A stretch of 17,773 bases of DNA from JAJBWD01 sp041670885 (lineage in GTDB: Bacteria; Bacillota; Clostridia; Clostridiales; Clostridiaceae): the NCBI GenBank assembly GCA_041670885.1, contig JBAXYJ010000028.1:1-17773 (forward strand), in the 5' to 3' direction. The position numbers and the translations under genes are program-made. Shown in pieces: positions 1 to 7,558 of this stretch. The notes under the pieces were generated by a model that saw nothing but the letters and a program-made list of their open reading frames with translations, searched no databases and was not told where the DNA came from. The stretch's first letter is position 1. Each line of letters opens with the position of its first letter.

Positions 1-19
1 AAATAATTTATAAAAACTA

Positions 20-48
20 TTGACTGAATATACAGAATAATATAGAAT
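20..48 (+). promoter_or_regulatory. Sigma-A-type promoter of the trp leader
   Basis: A TTGACT -35 box (20-25) and a TAGAAT -10 box (43-48) are separated by exactly 17 bases, each close to the vegetative consensus. Transcription would start near 54-57, just before the T-box leader. It is the only good promoter seen ahead of trpE, so it probably drives the whole seven-gene operon. Confidence 0.65.
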
Positions 49-65
49 GATATACAATATATTAA

Positions 66-309
66 AGTCAGTGATCAGGAAGAGTAGATATGGAAATTTA
101 GTTAAAGAGAGTCTGGGATGGTGAGAACCAGGTACTGTAGTCTGTATTGAATGGGCCTGTGAGACGATGTGCGAATTAGCAGTAGCATTATCCGGGAGTC
201 TGCCGTTACAAAGACAGAGTATCGAAGCATCTGTACTCGGTAAAGATAAATTTGTATTTAGGTGGCATAGTGATTTAACATCCGGTCCTAACAGGGCTGG
301 GTGTTTTTT
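66..309 (+). promoter_or_regulatory. T-box riboswitch (tRNA-Trp responsive) of the trp operon
   Basis: This leader RNA senses uncharged tRNA and decides between termination and read-through. Stem I shows the usual AGAGAGT and GGTGAGAACC elements (near 104-130) and a specifier loop reading GAA-TGG-GCCTGTGAG, with TGG (tryptophan) at 152-154. A stem II-like stretch follows (CCGTTAC...ACAGAGTA, near 202-222). The antiterminator can form from TTAGG (258-262) pairing with CCTAA (287-291), leaving the 7-base bulge TGGCATA (263-269). In T-boxes UGGN pairs with the tRNA 3' end; N = C here fits a G discriminator base, as in bacterial tRNA-Trp. The bulge end (CATA rather than NACC) and the second helix are weaker than consensus. 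Low charged tRNA-Trp is expected to raise trp transcription. Confidence 0.88.
279..309 (+). terminator. First T-box terminator
   Basis: An 11-bp stem (279-289 with 293-303, with G-U pairs) closes a 3-base loop and is followed by six T (304-309). Its left arm contains CCTAA (287-291), which the antiterminator needs, so the two structures exclude each other. Confidence 0.8.
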
Positions 310-322
310 ATTTATCTTAATG

Positions 323-453
323 TTCCTTAAGGAATGCTAAGGGAGTAAATTGCATAATTCAAAAATAAACTTTTTCAGCTTAAAAAAACGCCGATAATTC
401 GTTATTTTTAAACTGAAAAATCAGCTAAAATGTTATTATGCAATTTCCTTAAG
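323..453 (+). repeat. Long imperfect inverted repeat between the two T-box modules
   Basis: AAATTGCATAA (347-357) is matched by its reverse complement at 436-446, and the similarity extends outward imperfectly (CTAAGGGAG on the left, CCTTAAG on the right). Inside, TTTTTCAG (371-378) can pair with CTGAAAAA (413-420), giving a long interrupted hairpin. The 9-mer TTCCTTAAG occurs at 323-331 and again at 445-453, and the first copy is part of the palindrome TTCCTTAAGGAA (323-334). There is no open frame of note. It could be a small non-autonomous inserted element or simply a folded spacer of the leader RNA; I cannot tell which. Confidence 0.5.
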
Positions 454-487
454 TAAATGACTATGAAAAGCTTAAGCAAATATATAT

Positions 488-534
488 ATGGGTGGCAAAA
501 ACCACTTCGTCCCATAGGATGAAGTGGTTTTTTT
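488..534 (+). promoter_or_regulatory. Second T-box antiterminator/terminator module
   Basis: The string GGGTGGCA ... CGTCCC matches the T-box signature (GGGTGGNACC ... CGTCCC). ATGGG (488-492) pairs with CCCAT (511-515) as an antiterminator helix, leaving the 7-base bulge TGGCAAA (493-499). UGGC again fits the G discriminator of tRNA-Trp. The competing terminator is a 13-bp stem (500-512 with 517-529) with a 4-base loop and a T-run through 534. I see no second stem I or specifier codon between 310 and 487, so it is either served by the upstream stem I or is the remnant of a full tandem T-box. The second antiterminator helix is poor. Confidence 0.72.
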
Positions 535-559
535 ATACAAATAAAAAGGGGGCACGTTT

Positions 560-1993
560 ATGATAACTTTAACAAAAGATCAATTTAATGAATTGAAAGA
601 ATCCGGAAAGGTTTTTCCTGTAATCTTTGAAGAATATGCGGATGAATTAACACCAATAATTATTTTTTACAATCTTGATGGGAAAAACAGATGCCTTTTA
701 GAAAGTGCATTAGCAGTTAAAGACAGCGGAAGATATTCTTTTATGGCAGAGAATCCTTATCTTCAGGTTAAAAGCTATGGGAATGGTATAACAATCATTG
801 ATGAAGATGGCAGTAAAACAGAAAAGCAGGGAGATGTCCTTGATACTGTCCGGGACTTATTGAATGCAGAATATAAATATGAAAACATGAAGCTGCCTTT
901 TACCGGGGGCGCTGTAGGGTATATAGGCTATGACATGATCAGGCGGTATGAAGTACTTCCAGATAATAATAAGGATGAAATAAATACTCCCGAAAGCTAT
1001 CTCTTATTTTATAAAATATTAATTTGTTATGATCATTATAATTCTAAGCTATATATTACTTATAATGTACTTCCCGGGGATAACCTTGAGTATGAAGAAA
1101 TTGAGAAGCTGTTAAAATCAACCTATGACAAAATTAAAGTCAGAAAGGAAATTAGTAACATTAACAGCTGTGGATCGTCAGGTAAGATAAAGTCTAATCT
1201 GACCATAGAGGAGTATTGCGATATTGTAAACAAAGCAAAGGGCTATATAAAAAGAGGGGATATATTTCAGGTGGTTTTATCTCAAAGATTTAGTATTGAA
1301 ACAGAGGAGACTTCCTTTCAGATATATAGAAGATTAAGATCTAAAAATCCATCTCCATATCTCTTTTATATAGAGTTTGATGATTTTGAAGTGGTAGGTT
1401 CCTCACCGGAAAGACTGGTTAGCGTTTTTGACAGGAAAGTAACAACTAATCCAATAGCCGGTACAAGACCAAGAGGAAAAAACAGCGAAGAAGATAAGCT
1501 TCTGGCTGAAGAATTATTGGCAGATGAGAAGGAAAGGGCAGAACATGTAATGCTTGTGGACCTGGGGAGAAATGACATAGGCAGAATAAGTGAATTTGGT
1601 ACAGTTAAGGTAGAAACATTTATGGAAGTAGAGCTATATTCCCATGTAATGCATTTGGTTTCAAAAGTTACAGGAATGCTTAAAGAAGGACTAAGCTGTT
1701 ATGATGCTCTTAAAGCATGCCTGCCTGCCGGAACAGTTTCAGGGGCGCCCAAGATCAGGGCAATGGAAATTATAGATGAACTGGAAAACCTGAGACGGGG
1801 AGTATATGCAGGGGCATTGGGGTACTTCTCCTATACAGGGGATATGGATTTATGCATTGCAATAAGGACCGTTGTATTTAAAAATAAAACTGCATACCTT
1901 CAGGCAGGAGCAGGAATAGTATATGATTCAGATCCCGCTTTGGAATATCAGGAGACAATAAATAAGGCAAAAGCTCTAAGGGTGGTGATTTAA
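560..1993 (+). CDS. trpE: Anthranilate synthase component I
   Basis: Converts chorismate to anthranilate, the committed step of tryptophan synthesis, using ammonia passed from TrpG. At 477 aa it is of normal length. The N-terminal domain carries LLES (residues 46-49), the element that binds tryptophan for feedback inhibition in this family. The C-terminal chorismate-binding domain shows GDIFQVVLSQRF (about residue 230), a GTRPRG segment and PAGTVSGAPK (about residue 390). The ATG at 560 follows a GGGGG ribosome binding site. The stop and the trpG start share one base (TAATG). Expression should depend on the T-box leader upstream. Confidence 0.97.
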   Translation: MITLTKDQFNELKESGKVFPVIFEEYADELTPIIIFYNLDGKNRCLLESALAVKDSGRYSFMAENPYLQVKSYGNGITIIDEDGSKTEKQGDVLDTVRDLLNAEYKYENMKLPFTGGAVGYIGYDMIRRYEVLPDNNKDEINTPESYLLFYKILICYDHYNSKLYITYNVLPGDNLEYEEIEKLLKSTYDKIKVRKEISNINSCGSSGKIKSNLTIEEYCDIVNKAKGYIKRGDIFQVVLSQRFSIETEETSFQIYRRLRSKNPSPYLFYIEFDDFEVVGSSPERLVSVFDRKVTTNPIAGTRPRGKNSEEDKLLAEELLADEKERAEHVMLVDLGRNDIGRISEFGTVKVETFMEVELYSHVMHLVSKVTGMLKEGLSCYDALKACLPAGTVSGAPKIRAMEIIDELENLRRGVYAGALGYFSYTGDMDLCIAIRTVVFKNKTAYLQAGAGIVYDSDPALEYQETINKAKALRVVI

Positions 1994-2571
1994 TGTTTCT
2001 TTTAATTGATAATTATGATTCCTTTACTTTCAATTTATATCAGATGCTTGGAGTAATATGCAAAGATATTAAAGTAGTTAGAAATGATGCTGTTACTATA
2101 GAGGATATTTCTAAAATGGATCTGGATGGTATAATTATTTCTCCCGGGCCCGGAAGACCGGAAGACGCCGGAATTTGTATTGATGTTATAAAAAACTTTG
2201 CCGGAAAGGTTCCTCTGCTTGGAATATGCCTGGGACATCAGGCAATTGGCTGCACTTTTGGCGGAAAGGTAATAGGAGCAGAAAAGATAATGCATGGAAA
2301 GACCTCTAAAGTTTTAATTGAAGAAAGTGACATATTTAAAGATATGCCGGGAAGCTTTAATGTAATGAGGTATCATTCTTTAGTTATTGAAAACAGCGGT
2401 ATCCCCCGGGAATTAAAGGTTATAGCTGAAACTTGTGACCACGTAATTATGGGAGTGAAGCATAAGGATTTTAAATTATACGGACTTCAATTTCATCCGG
2501 AATCTATTCTTACACAGTACGGAGATAAAATATTAAAAAATTTTGTAGAGGTGATATGTAATGTTAAGTGA
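1993..2571 (+). CDS. trpG: Anthranilate synthase component II (glutamine amidotransferase)
   Basis: A class I glutamine amidotransferase (192 aa) that hydrolyses glutamine and delivers ammonia to TrpE. The triad is visible: Cys79 in LLGICLGHQ, His168 and Glu170 in LQFHPES. The N-terminal LLIDNYDSFTFNL and SPGPGRPEDAG motifs are typical. TrpG proteins of this type can also serve p-aminobenzoate synthase; no pabB is present here, so that role is only possible. It overlaps trpE by 1 base and trpD by 11 bases, implying translational coupling. Confidence 0.97.
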   Translation: MFLLIDNYDSFTFNLYQMLGVICKDIKVVRNDAVTIEDISKMDLDGIIISPGPGRPEDAGICIDVIKNFAGKVPLLGICLGHQAIGCTFGGKVIGAEKIMHGKTSKVLIEESDIFKDMPGSFNVMRYHSLVIENSGIPRELKVIAETCDHVIMGVKHKDFKLYGLQFHPESILTQYGDKILKNFVEVICNVK

Positions 2572-3598
2572 AGCTATTAAAAAAATTGCTGTAAAAGAGA
2601 ATTTAACAACTCAGCAAGCGGAAAATGCAATGAATGCAATTATGAGTGGTGAGTGTCCGCCTTCTCAGATAGGAGCTTTTCTGATAGGTCTTAGGATTAA
2701 AGGTGAAAGTATTGAAGAAATAACAGGCTGTGCTAAATCTATGAAGCAAAATGCAAAATGTTTTAGCTTGGATTTTAAAGAAGGTGCCAAAGAGAAAACT
2801 CTTGTAATAGATACCTGTGGCACTGGCGGAGATGGAGCCAATACTTTTAATATATCTACTGCAGTGTCAATAATAGCAGCAGCTGCCGGGGTTAAGGTTG
2901 CCAAGCACGGAAACAGGGCAGTTTCAAGTAAAAGCGGCAGTGCAGATGTGCTTTCAGAGTTAGGCTTTGACATTAATATGGAAACTGAGGTTTCAGAGCA
3001 GTGCCTTAAGAATACGGGAATGACTTTCCTTTTTGCCCAAAAATATCATCCGGCTATGAAATATGCGGGACCTATAAGAAGAGAACTGGGAACCAGAACT
3101 ATCTTCAATATTTTAGGACCGCTGACAAATCCGGCAGATATAAAAGGACAAGTACTTGGAGTATTTGACAGAGATCTTACTCATCCACTCTCTGAAGTAC
3201 TTTTAAGACTTGGAAGAGAAAGAGCCTTGGTAGTACATGGAAATGATGGATTAGATGAGATAACTGTAACTTCTGATACCACTGTATCGGAGGTTAAAGA
3301 TGGCAAAGTTACGGATTATACAATTAATCCTATTGATTTCGGCATACCGCTTTCTTGCATGGAGGAAATAAAAGGAGGGGATGCTAAGGAGAATGCAGCT
3401 ATTATTTTAAGTATATTAAAGGGTGAAAAAGGACCGAAACGTAATATAACAGTAATGAATGCAGCAGCAGCTTTGTATGTGGGAAAAGCAGCAGACAGCC
3501 TTAAAGACGGGGTGAAATTAGCAGAGGAACTTATTGACAGCGGAAAAGTTTATGAAAAACTGCAGGAAATAATAAATTTTAGTAAAGGAAGGCAGTAA
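2561..3598 (+). CDS. trpD: Anthranilate phosphoribosyltransferase
   Basis: Transfers the phosphoribosyl group of PRPP to anthranilate. The 345-aa protein has a helical N-terminal domain followed by the PRPP/Mg-binding loop CGTGGDGANTFNIST (residues 86-100) and KHGNRAVSSKSGSAD (115-129), both diagnostic of TrpD. The ATG at 2561 is preceded by AGAGGTGAT and lies inside the end of trpG (11-base overlap). It shares TAATG with trpC. It is a stand-alone TrpD, not fused to TrpG as in enterobacteria. Confidence 0.97.
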   Translation: MLSEAIKKIAVKENLTTQQAENAMNAIMSGECPPSQIGAFLIGLRIKGESIEEITGCAKSMKQNAKCFSLDFKEGAKEKTLVIDTCGTGGDGANTFNISTAVSIIAAAAGVKVAKHGNRAVSSKSGSADVLSELGFDINMETEVSEQCLKNTGMTFLFAQKYHPAMKYAGPIRRELGTRTIFNILGPLTNPADIKGQVLGVFDRDLTHPLSEVLLRLGRERALVVHGNDGLDEITVTSDTTVSEVKDGKVTDYTINPIDFGIPLSCMEEIKGGDAKENAAIILSILKGEKGPKRNITVMNAAAALYVGKAADSLKDGVKLAEELIDSGKVYEKLQEIINFSKGRQ

Positions 3599-4386
3599 TG
3601 ATTTTAGATGAAATTGTTGAAGTAAAGAAAAAACAAATTGAAACAGAAAAATCAGAAAAATCCCTGGAATCTTTAAAAAATAGTCTTAAGCCAAGGGAAA
3701 TCAGGGATTTTCAGGCTGCCCTAAGTGGCAGCAATATGTCAATAATAGCAGAAATAAAAAAAGCATCCCCTTCAAAGGGGGTTATAATAGAAAATTTTGA
3801 CCATAAAAGTATTGCTAAGATATATGATGAAATCAATATAGATGCTATATCAGTATTAACAGAAAAACATTTTTTTAAAGGAAAGGATGAATATATAAAG
3901 GATGTTAGGGAAATTACTAACAAGCCCCTGCTTCGTAAGGATTTTATAGTGGATATATATCAAATATATCAGGCCCTTCAAATTGGAGCAGATGCGGTGC
4001 TTCTGATAGCAGCAATACTGCCCGGAAAACTTAAAAGCTTTTATGAACAGGCAGCAAGTCTGGGGCTCCATGTACTTATTGAGGTACATAATGAAAAGGA
4101 ACTTGAGGAAGCCCTAAAAAGCGGCGGAAAGATAATTGGAATAAATAACAGGGATCTTAAAACTTTTAATGTGAGCTTAAAGCAAACGGAAAGGTTAATG
4201 AAATATATCCCTGATGATAAAATTATAGTTTCTGAAAGCGGAATCAGATCTGATGAAGATATTGATTATTTAAAAAATTTAGGAGTGAACGCCGTTTTGG
4301 TTGGTGAAACTTTTATGAGAGCAATTGAAGACAGAGATAGGCTTACACAGTTTGTAAGAGCTTGTAAAACTGGTATCAGAGCATGA
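3598..4386 (+). CDS. trpC: Indole-3-glycerol-phosphate synthase
   Basis: Closes the indole ring by decarboxylation and dehydration of CdRP to indole-3-glycerol phosphate. This 262-aa single-domain (beta/alpha)8 barrel shows IIAEIKKASPSKG (residues 49-61, containing the catalytic Glu and Lys), LRKDF (112-116, the second catalytic Lys), IGINNRDL and SESGI phosphate-binding strands. It is separate from TrpF, unlike the fused enterobacterial enzyme. It overlaps trpD by 1 base (TAATG) and trpF by 4 (ATGA). Confidence 0.97.
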   Translation: MILDEIVEVKKKQIETEKSEKSLESLKNSLKPREIRDFQAALSGSNMSIIAEIKKASPSKGVIIENFDHKSIAKIYDEINIDAISVLTEKHFFKGKDEYIKDVREITNKPLLRKDFIVDIYQIYQALQIGADAVLLIAAILPGKLKSFYEQAASLGLHVLIEVHNEKELEEALKSGGKIIGINNRDLKTFNVSLKQTERLMKYIPDDKIIVSESGIRSDEDIDYLKNLGVNAVLVGETFMRAIEDRDRLTQFVRACKTGIRA

Positions 4387-4991
4387 CAAAGGTTAAAATT
4401 TGCGGTTTAACAAGATACCAGGATATAAAGTATGTGAATGAGCTAAAGCCTGAGTATATTGGCTTTGTATTTGCTAAAAGTAAAAGGCAGGTTACCTTGG
4501 TGCAGGCTTTGGAGCTTAGAAAAAATTTGAATAAAGAGACTAAAACTGTGGGCGTTTTTGTTAATGAAAGTATCAAAACCGTTAAGGAAATAGCTTTTGC
4601 TGTAAAGCTTGATGTACTTCAATTTCACGGTAATGAGGATAGGGAGTACATCAATAACTTTAATGATTTTGAAGTTTGGAAGGCACTGCCCGTAAAAAAT
4701 AAAAATGATCTGGCTCAATTGGACAAGTTCCAGAATATCAGGCTGCTCATTGATTCCAAGGTTGAAGGAGCTCAGGGCGGAAGCGGGAAAACCTTTGACT
4801 GGAATATATTAAAGGATTCAAATTTAAAACATAAGATAATTCTGGCAGGGGGATTAAACTGTGAAAATATAGCAAAGGCTATAGGAATAATTCAGCCTTA
4901 TGCAGTTGATGTATCCAGCGGAGTTGAAATTAATGGCATTAAAGATTATCAAAAAATGAAAGAATTTATTGAAAAAGCGAGGGAAGCTTAA
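4383..4991 (+). CDS. trpF: Phosphoribosylanthranilate isomerase
   Basis: Catalyses the Amadori rearrangement of N-phosphoribosylanthranilate to CdRP. The protein (202 aa) begins VKICGLTR with the catalytic Cys at residue 7; the partner acid is Asp124 in LLIDSK. GGSGKTFDW (132-140) and the C-terminal DVSSGVE segment form the phosphate site. It overlaps trpC by ATGA and trpB by 1 base (TAATG). In pathway order TrpF acts before TrpC, although it follows it in the operon, as is usual in Firmicutes. Confidence 0.96.
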   Translation: MTKVKICGLTRYQDIKYVNELKPEYIGFVFAKSKRQVTLVQALELRKNLNKETKTVGVFVNESIKTVKEIAFAVKLDVLQFHGNEDREYINNFNDFEVWKALPVKNKNDLAQLDKFQNIRLLIDSKVEGAQGGSGKTFDWNILKDSNLKHKIILAGGLNCENIAKAIGIIQPYAVDVSSGVEINGIKDYQKMKEFIEKAREA

Positions 4992-6169
4992 TGAAGGGAA
5001 GATTTGGACAATTCGGGGGACAATATATACCGGAAACAGTCATGAATGCAGTTATGGAATTAGAGGTTGAATTTGATAAAGCAATGAAGGATGAAAGCTT
5101 TTTAGAGGAGTACCATTATTATTTAAAAGAATACAGCGGAAGAGAAACACCTCTGTATTATGCAAGAGCCTTATCAGAAAAATACGGAGGAGCTAAGATA
5201 TACCTTAAAAGAGAAGATTTAAACCATACAGGAGCTCATAAAATAAATAATGTTTTAGGCCAAGTTTTGCTGGCAAGAAGAATGGGTAAAAAAAGAATAA
5301 TAGCAGAAACAGGAGCAGGACAGCATGGTGTTGCCACTGCCACTGTGGCTGCAATGTTCCAGATGGAATGCGAAATATTCATGGGGGAAGAGGATATAAG
5401 AAGACAATCACTAAATGTCTTCAAAATGAAAATATTAGGAGCAAAGGTCACTGCCATAACCAGCGGAACAGGTACTTTAAAGGATGCAGTGAGCGGTGCC
5501 TTCAGGGACTGGGTTGCAAATATAGATAATACCTTCTATGTTATAGGTTCTGTTATGGGACCACATCCATATCCAACCATGGTTAGAGATTTCCAGAGGG
5601 TAATAGGAGATGAAGCAAGAAAGCAGATTCAGGAAAAGGAAGGAAGGCTTCCGGACTATATTATAGCCTGTGTTGGAGGCGGCAGTAATGCCATGGGAAT
5701 ATTCTATCCATTTATAGAGGACAAAGAAGTTAAACTTGTGGGGGTAGAGGCTGCAGGACTAGGTTTGGATACTGATCAGCATGCGGCGACAATTACCAAA
5801 GGCTCCCTGGGAGTAATTCATGGAATGAAAACTTATGTACTTCAGGATGAGGATGGACAAATAATGCCTGTATATTCCATATCTGCAGGACTTGATTATC
5901 CGGGTATAGGACCAGAACATGCTTATTTAAAAGACTGTGGAAGAGCAGAATATACAGCAATTACAGATAAAGAAGCATTGGATGCCTTTAAGGAGCTTTC
6001 ATTAATGGAGGGAATCATACCAGCGATAGAAAGCGCCCATGCCGTTGCATATGCATTAATATTAGCGACCACGTTAAGTAAGGATAAGATAATTATAGTT
6101 AACCTTTCAGGCAGAGGTGATAAGGATATTAATACAGTAGCTGAAGAGATGGGGGTAAAGCTGGCATGA
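4991..6169 (+). CDS. trpB: Tryptophan synthase beta chain
   Basis: The PLP enzyme that condenses indole with serine to give tryptophan. At 392 aa it has standard length for the TrpB1 type that pairs with TrpA. LNHTGAHKINN places the PLP lysine at residue 84, AETGAGQHG contains the catalytic Glu106, and CVGGGSNAMG binds the PLP phosphate. It overlaps trpF by 1 base and trpA by 4 (ATGA), in keeping with equal production of the two subunits of the alpha2-beta2 complex. Confidence 0.98.
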   Translation: MKGRFGQFGGQYIPETVMNAVMELEVEFDKAMKDESFLEEYHYYLKEYSGRETPLYYARALSEKYGGAKIYLKREDLNHTGAHKINNVLGQVLLARRMGKKRIIAETGAGQHGVATATVAAMFQMECEIFMGEEDIRRQSLNVFKMKILGAKVTAITSGTGTLKDAVSGAFRDWVANIDNTFYVIGSVMGPHPYPTMVRDFQRVIGDEARKQIQEKEGRLPDYIIACVGGGSNAMGIFYPFIEDKEVKLVGVEAAGLGLDTDQHAATITKGSLGVIHGMKTYVLQDEDGQIMPVYSISAGLDYPGIGPEHAYLKDCGRAEYTAITDKEALDAFKELSLMEGIIPAIESAHAVAYALILATTLSKDKIIIVNLSGRGDKDINTVAEEMGVKLA

Positions 6170-6957
6170 ACAGAATTGATGTGAAATTCGATGAATTAAA
6201 AGAAAAGAATGAAAAAGCACTGATTACATTTATAACAGCAGGAGATCCGAACAGAGATACAACTGTTCATTTAGTTTTAGCTATGGAAAAAGCCGGTGCA
6301 GATATAGTTGAGATAGGAATACCTTATTCTGATCCTGTGGCAGATGGCATAGTCATACAGGAATCATCCATAAGAGCACTGAAAAACGGAATAAAGATCA
6401 GCAACATAATGGATATAGTGAAAGATATCAGGAAACAATCCTCAATTCCTCTTCTATATTTAGTTTATTATAACTGCATATTTAAATTTGGTATAGAAAG
6501 ATTTATGGAAGAATGTAATGCAGCAGGCATTGATGGACTTATAATACCGGACCTGCCCCTGGAAGAAAGAGGTGAAATTGCTGAATTGGCTTTTAGAAAT
6601 AATGTTTATATTGTTCCTATGGTAGCACCTACTTCTGAGGAAAGGGTAAAAAGTATACTGCACAATGGCAGAGGTTTTGTATACTGTGTTTCAACAAATG
6701 GAGTTACAGGAACCAGAGATAAAATAGCTACAGATTTAGAAAGCTATATGAATTTAGTAAAGAGGTACAGCAAAATTCCAAGAGCAATTGGCTTTGGTGT
6801 ATCCAGCAGCGTTATGGCTGAAGAATTTTCAAAATACTGTGAAGGTGTAATAGTGGGAAGTGCTATTATTAAGCTTATAGCTGCAGCAAAAGATAAAAAA
6901 GAAGCTGTAAGTAAGGTATCAGGTTTTGTTAGAGAGCTGAAAAGAGCAATGCTGTAA
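6166..6957 (+). CDS. trpA: Tryptophan synthase alpha chain
   Basis: Splits indole-3-glycerol phosphate into indole, channelled to TrpB, and glyceraldehyde 3-phosphate. The 263-aa TIM barrel has both catalytic acids at the canonical positions: Glu49 (IVEIGIPYSD) and Asp60 (PVADGIVIQ). The phosphate site GFGVSS lies near residue 211. It is the last gene of the operon; the stop is followed within about 5 bases by a strong GC-rich hairpin terminator. Confidence 0.97.
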   Translation: MNRIDVKFDELKEKNEKALITFITAGDPNRDTTVHLVLAMEKAGADIVEIGIPYSDPVADGIVIQESSIRALKNGIKISNIMDIVKDIRKQSSIPLLYLVYYNCIFKFGIERFMEECNAAGIDGLIIPDLPLEERGEIAELAFRNNVYIVPMVAPTSEERVKSILHNGRGFVYCVSTNGVTGTRDKIATDLESYMNLVKRYSKIPRAIGFGVSSSVMAEEFSKYCEGVIVGSAIIKLIAAAKDKKEAVSKVSGFVRELKRAML

Positions 6958-6961
6958 AATT

Positions 6962-7009
6962 CGCCCCAGGGGCGGAGGGCATATTTTTCGCCCCTGGGGT
7001 ACTTTTTTT
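6962..7009 (+). terminator. trp operon terminator; copy 1 of the GC-rich hairpin repeat
   Basis: CCCCAGGGGCG (6964-6974) pairs perfectly with CGCCCCTGGGG (6989-6999) around a 14-base loop beginning GAGG, followed by seven T (7003-7009). It is a convincing Rho-independent terminator. Nearly the same arms recur at 8743-8792 and 15598-15649, so it also belongs to a dispersed repeat family. Confidence 0.88.
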
Positions 7010-7017
7010 AAAAAATT

Positions 7018-7046
7018 TGAATGGATTTTAATAGATAAGTCGTTTT
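7018..7046 (+). promoter_or_regulatory. Possible ECF-type promoter of the sigma operon
   Basis: TGAATGG (7018-7024) and CGTTTT (7041-7046) are 16 bases apart, resembling the TGAAC/CGT arrangement used by many Firmicute ECF sigma factors, which often drive their own operon. This is a weak match with no second site in the window to compare. Confidence 0.3.
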
Positions 7047-7069
7047 TATTGTAGAAAGGAGGTAAAGCA

Positions 7070-7558
7070 TTGAGTAATCAAAACGTTACAAAGGAGGAAG
7101 TATCAGCTGCAGTTGATAAATATGCTGATATGGTCAGGCGTATTTGTTTCCTGTATCTTAGGAATCATGCCGATGTTGAAGATGTTTTTCAGGAAGTTTT
7201 TCTTAAGTATTTCTTAAATATTAACTCAATCAATGATGAGGAACACTTAAAAGCCTGGTTATGTCGAGTAACCTTCAATAAATGTAAAGATTTAAGTAAA
7301 AGCTTTTGGCGTAAAAAGGTAGTTAGTATAGAAAATTTGGAGATTCCCTATGAAGGCATGAAAGAACCAGATGAGATTGTAAAGGCTGTATTCCAGCTGC
7401 CTCCGGAATATAAAGAAGTTATTTATTTGCATTATTATGAAGATTTAACAATACCTCAGATTGCAGAAATTATACAAAAAAATACAAATACAGTTTACAC
7501 ACATCTTAGGCGCGCCAAAGAAATATTAAAGAAAAAGAGGAGGGATTTTGACTGTTGA
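7070..7558 (+). CDS. ECF-family RNA polymerase sigma factor
   Basis: A 162-aa extracytoplasmic-function sigma factor. Region 2 covers roughly residues 10-75 (core-binding ADVEDVFQEVFLKYF) and region 4 roughly 105-155 (LPPEYKEVIYLHYYEDLTIPQIAEII followed by TVYTHLRRAKEILKKK, the -35-binding helix-turn-helix). There is no region 1 or 3, as expected for the class. The start is TTG, supported by AAAGGAGG 7-8 bases upstream and the absence of an earlier in-frame ATG. The stop overlaps the next gene (TTGA), which encodes its likely membrane anti-sigma factor. The regulon and signal cannot be read from this window; the subgroup is not assigned. Confidence 0.9.
   Translation: MSNQNVTKEEVSAAVDKYADMVRRICFLYLRNHADVEDVFQEVFLKYFLNINSINDEEHLKAWLCRVTFNKCKDLSKSFWRKKVVSIENLEIPYEGMKEPDEIVKAVFQLPPEYKEVIYLHYYEDLTIPQIAEIIQKNTNTVYTHLRRAKEILKKKRRDFDC

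Noticed and set aside
488..534. Treating this as the terminator of an unrelated upstream transcript
   Set aside because: The GGGTGGCA...CGTCCC signature and the competing ATGGG/CCCAT helix are specific to T-box platforms and are not needed for a simple terminator.
1366..6663. Antisense open frames within the trp genes
   Set aside because: They overlap strongly conserved trp coding regions, show no recognisable domains, and have no start context.
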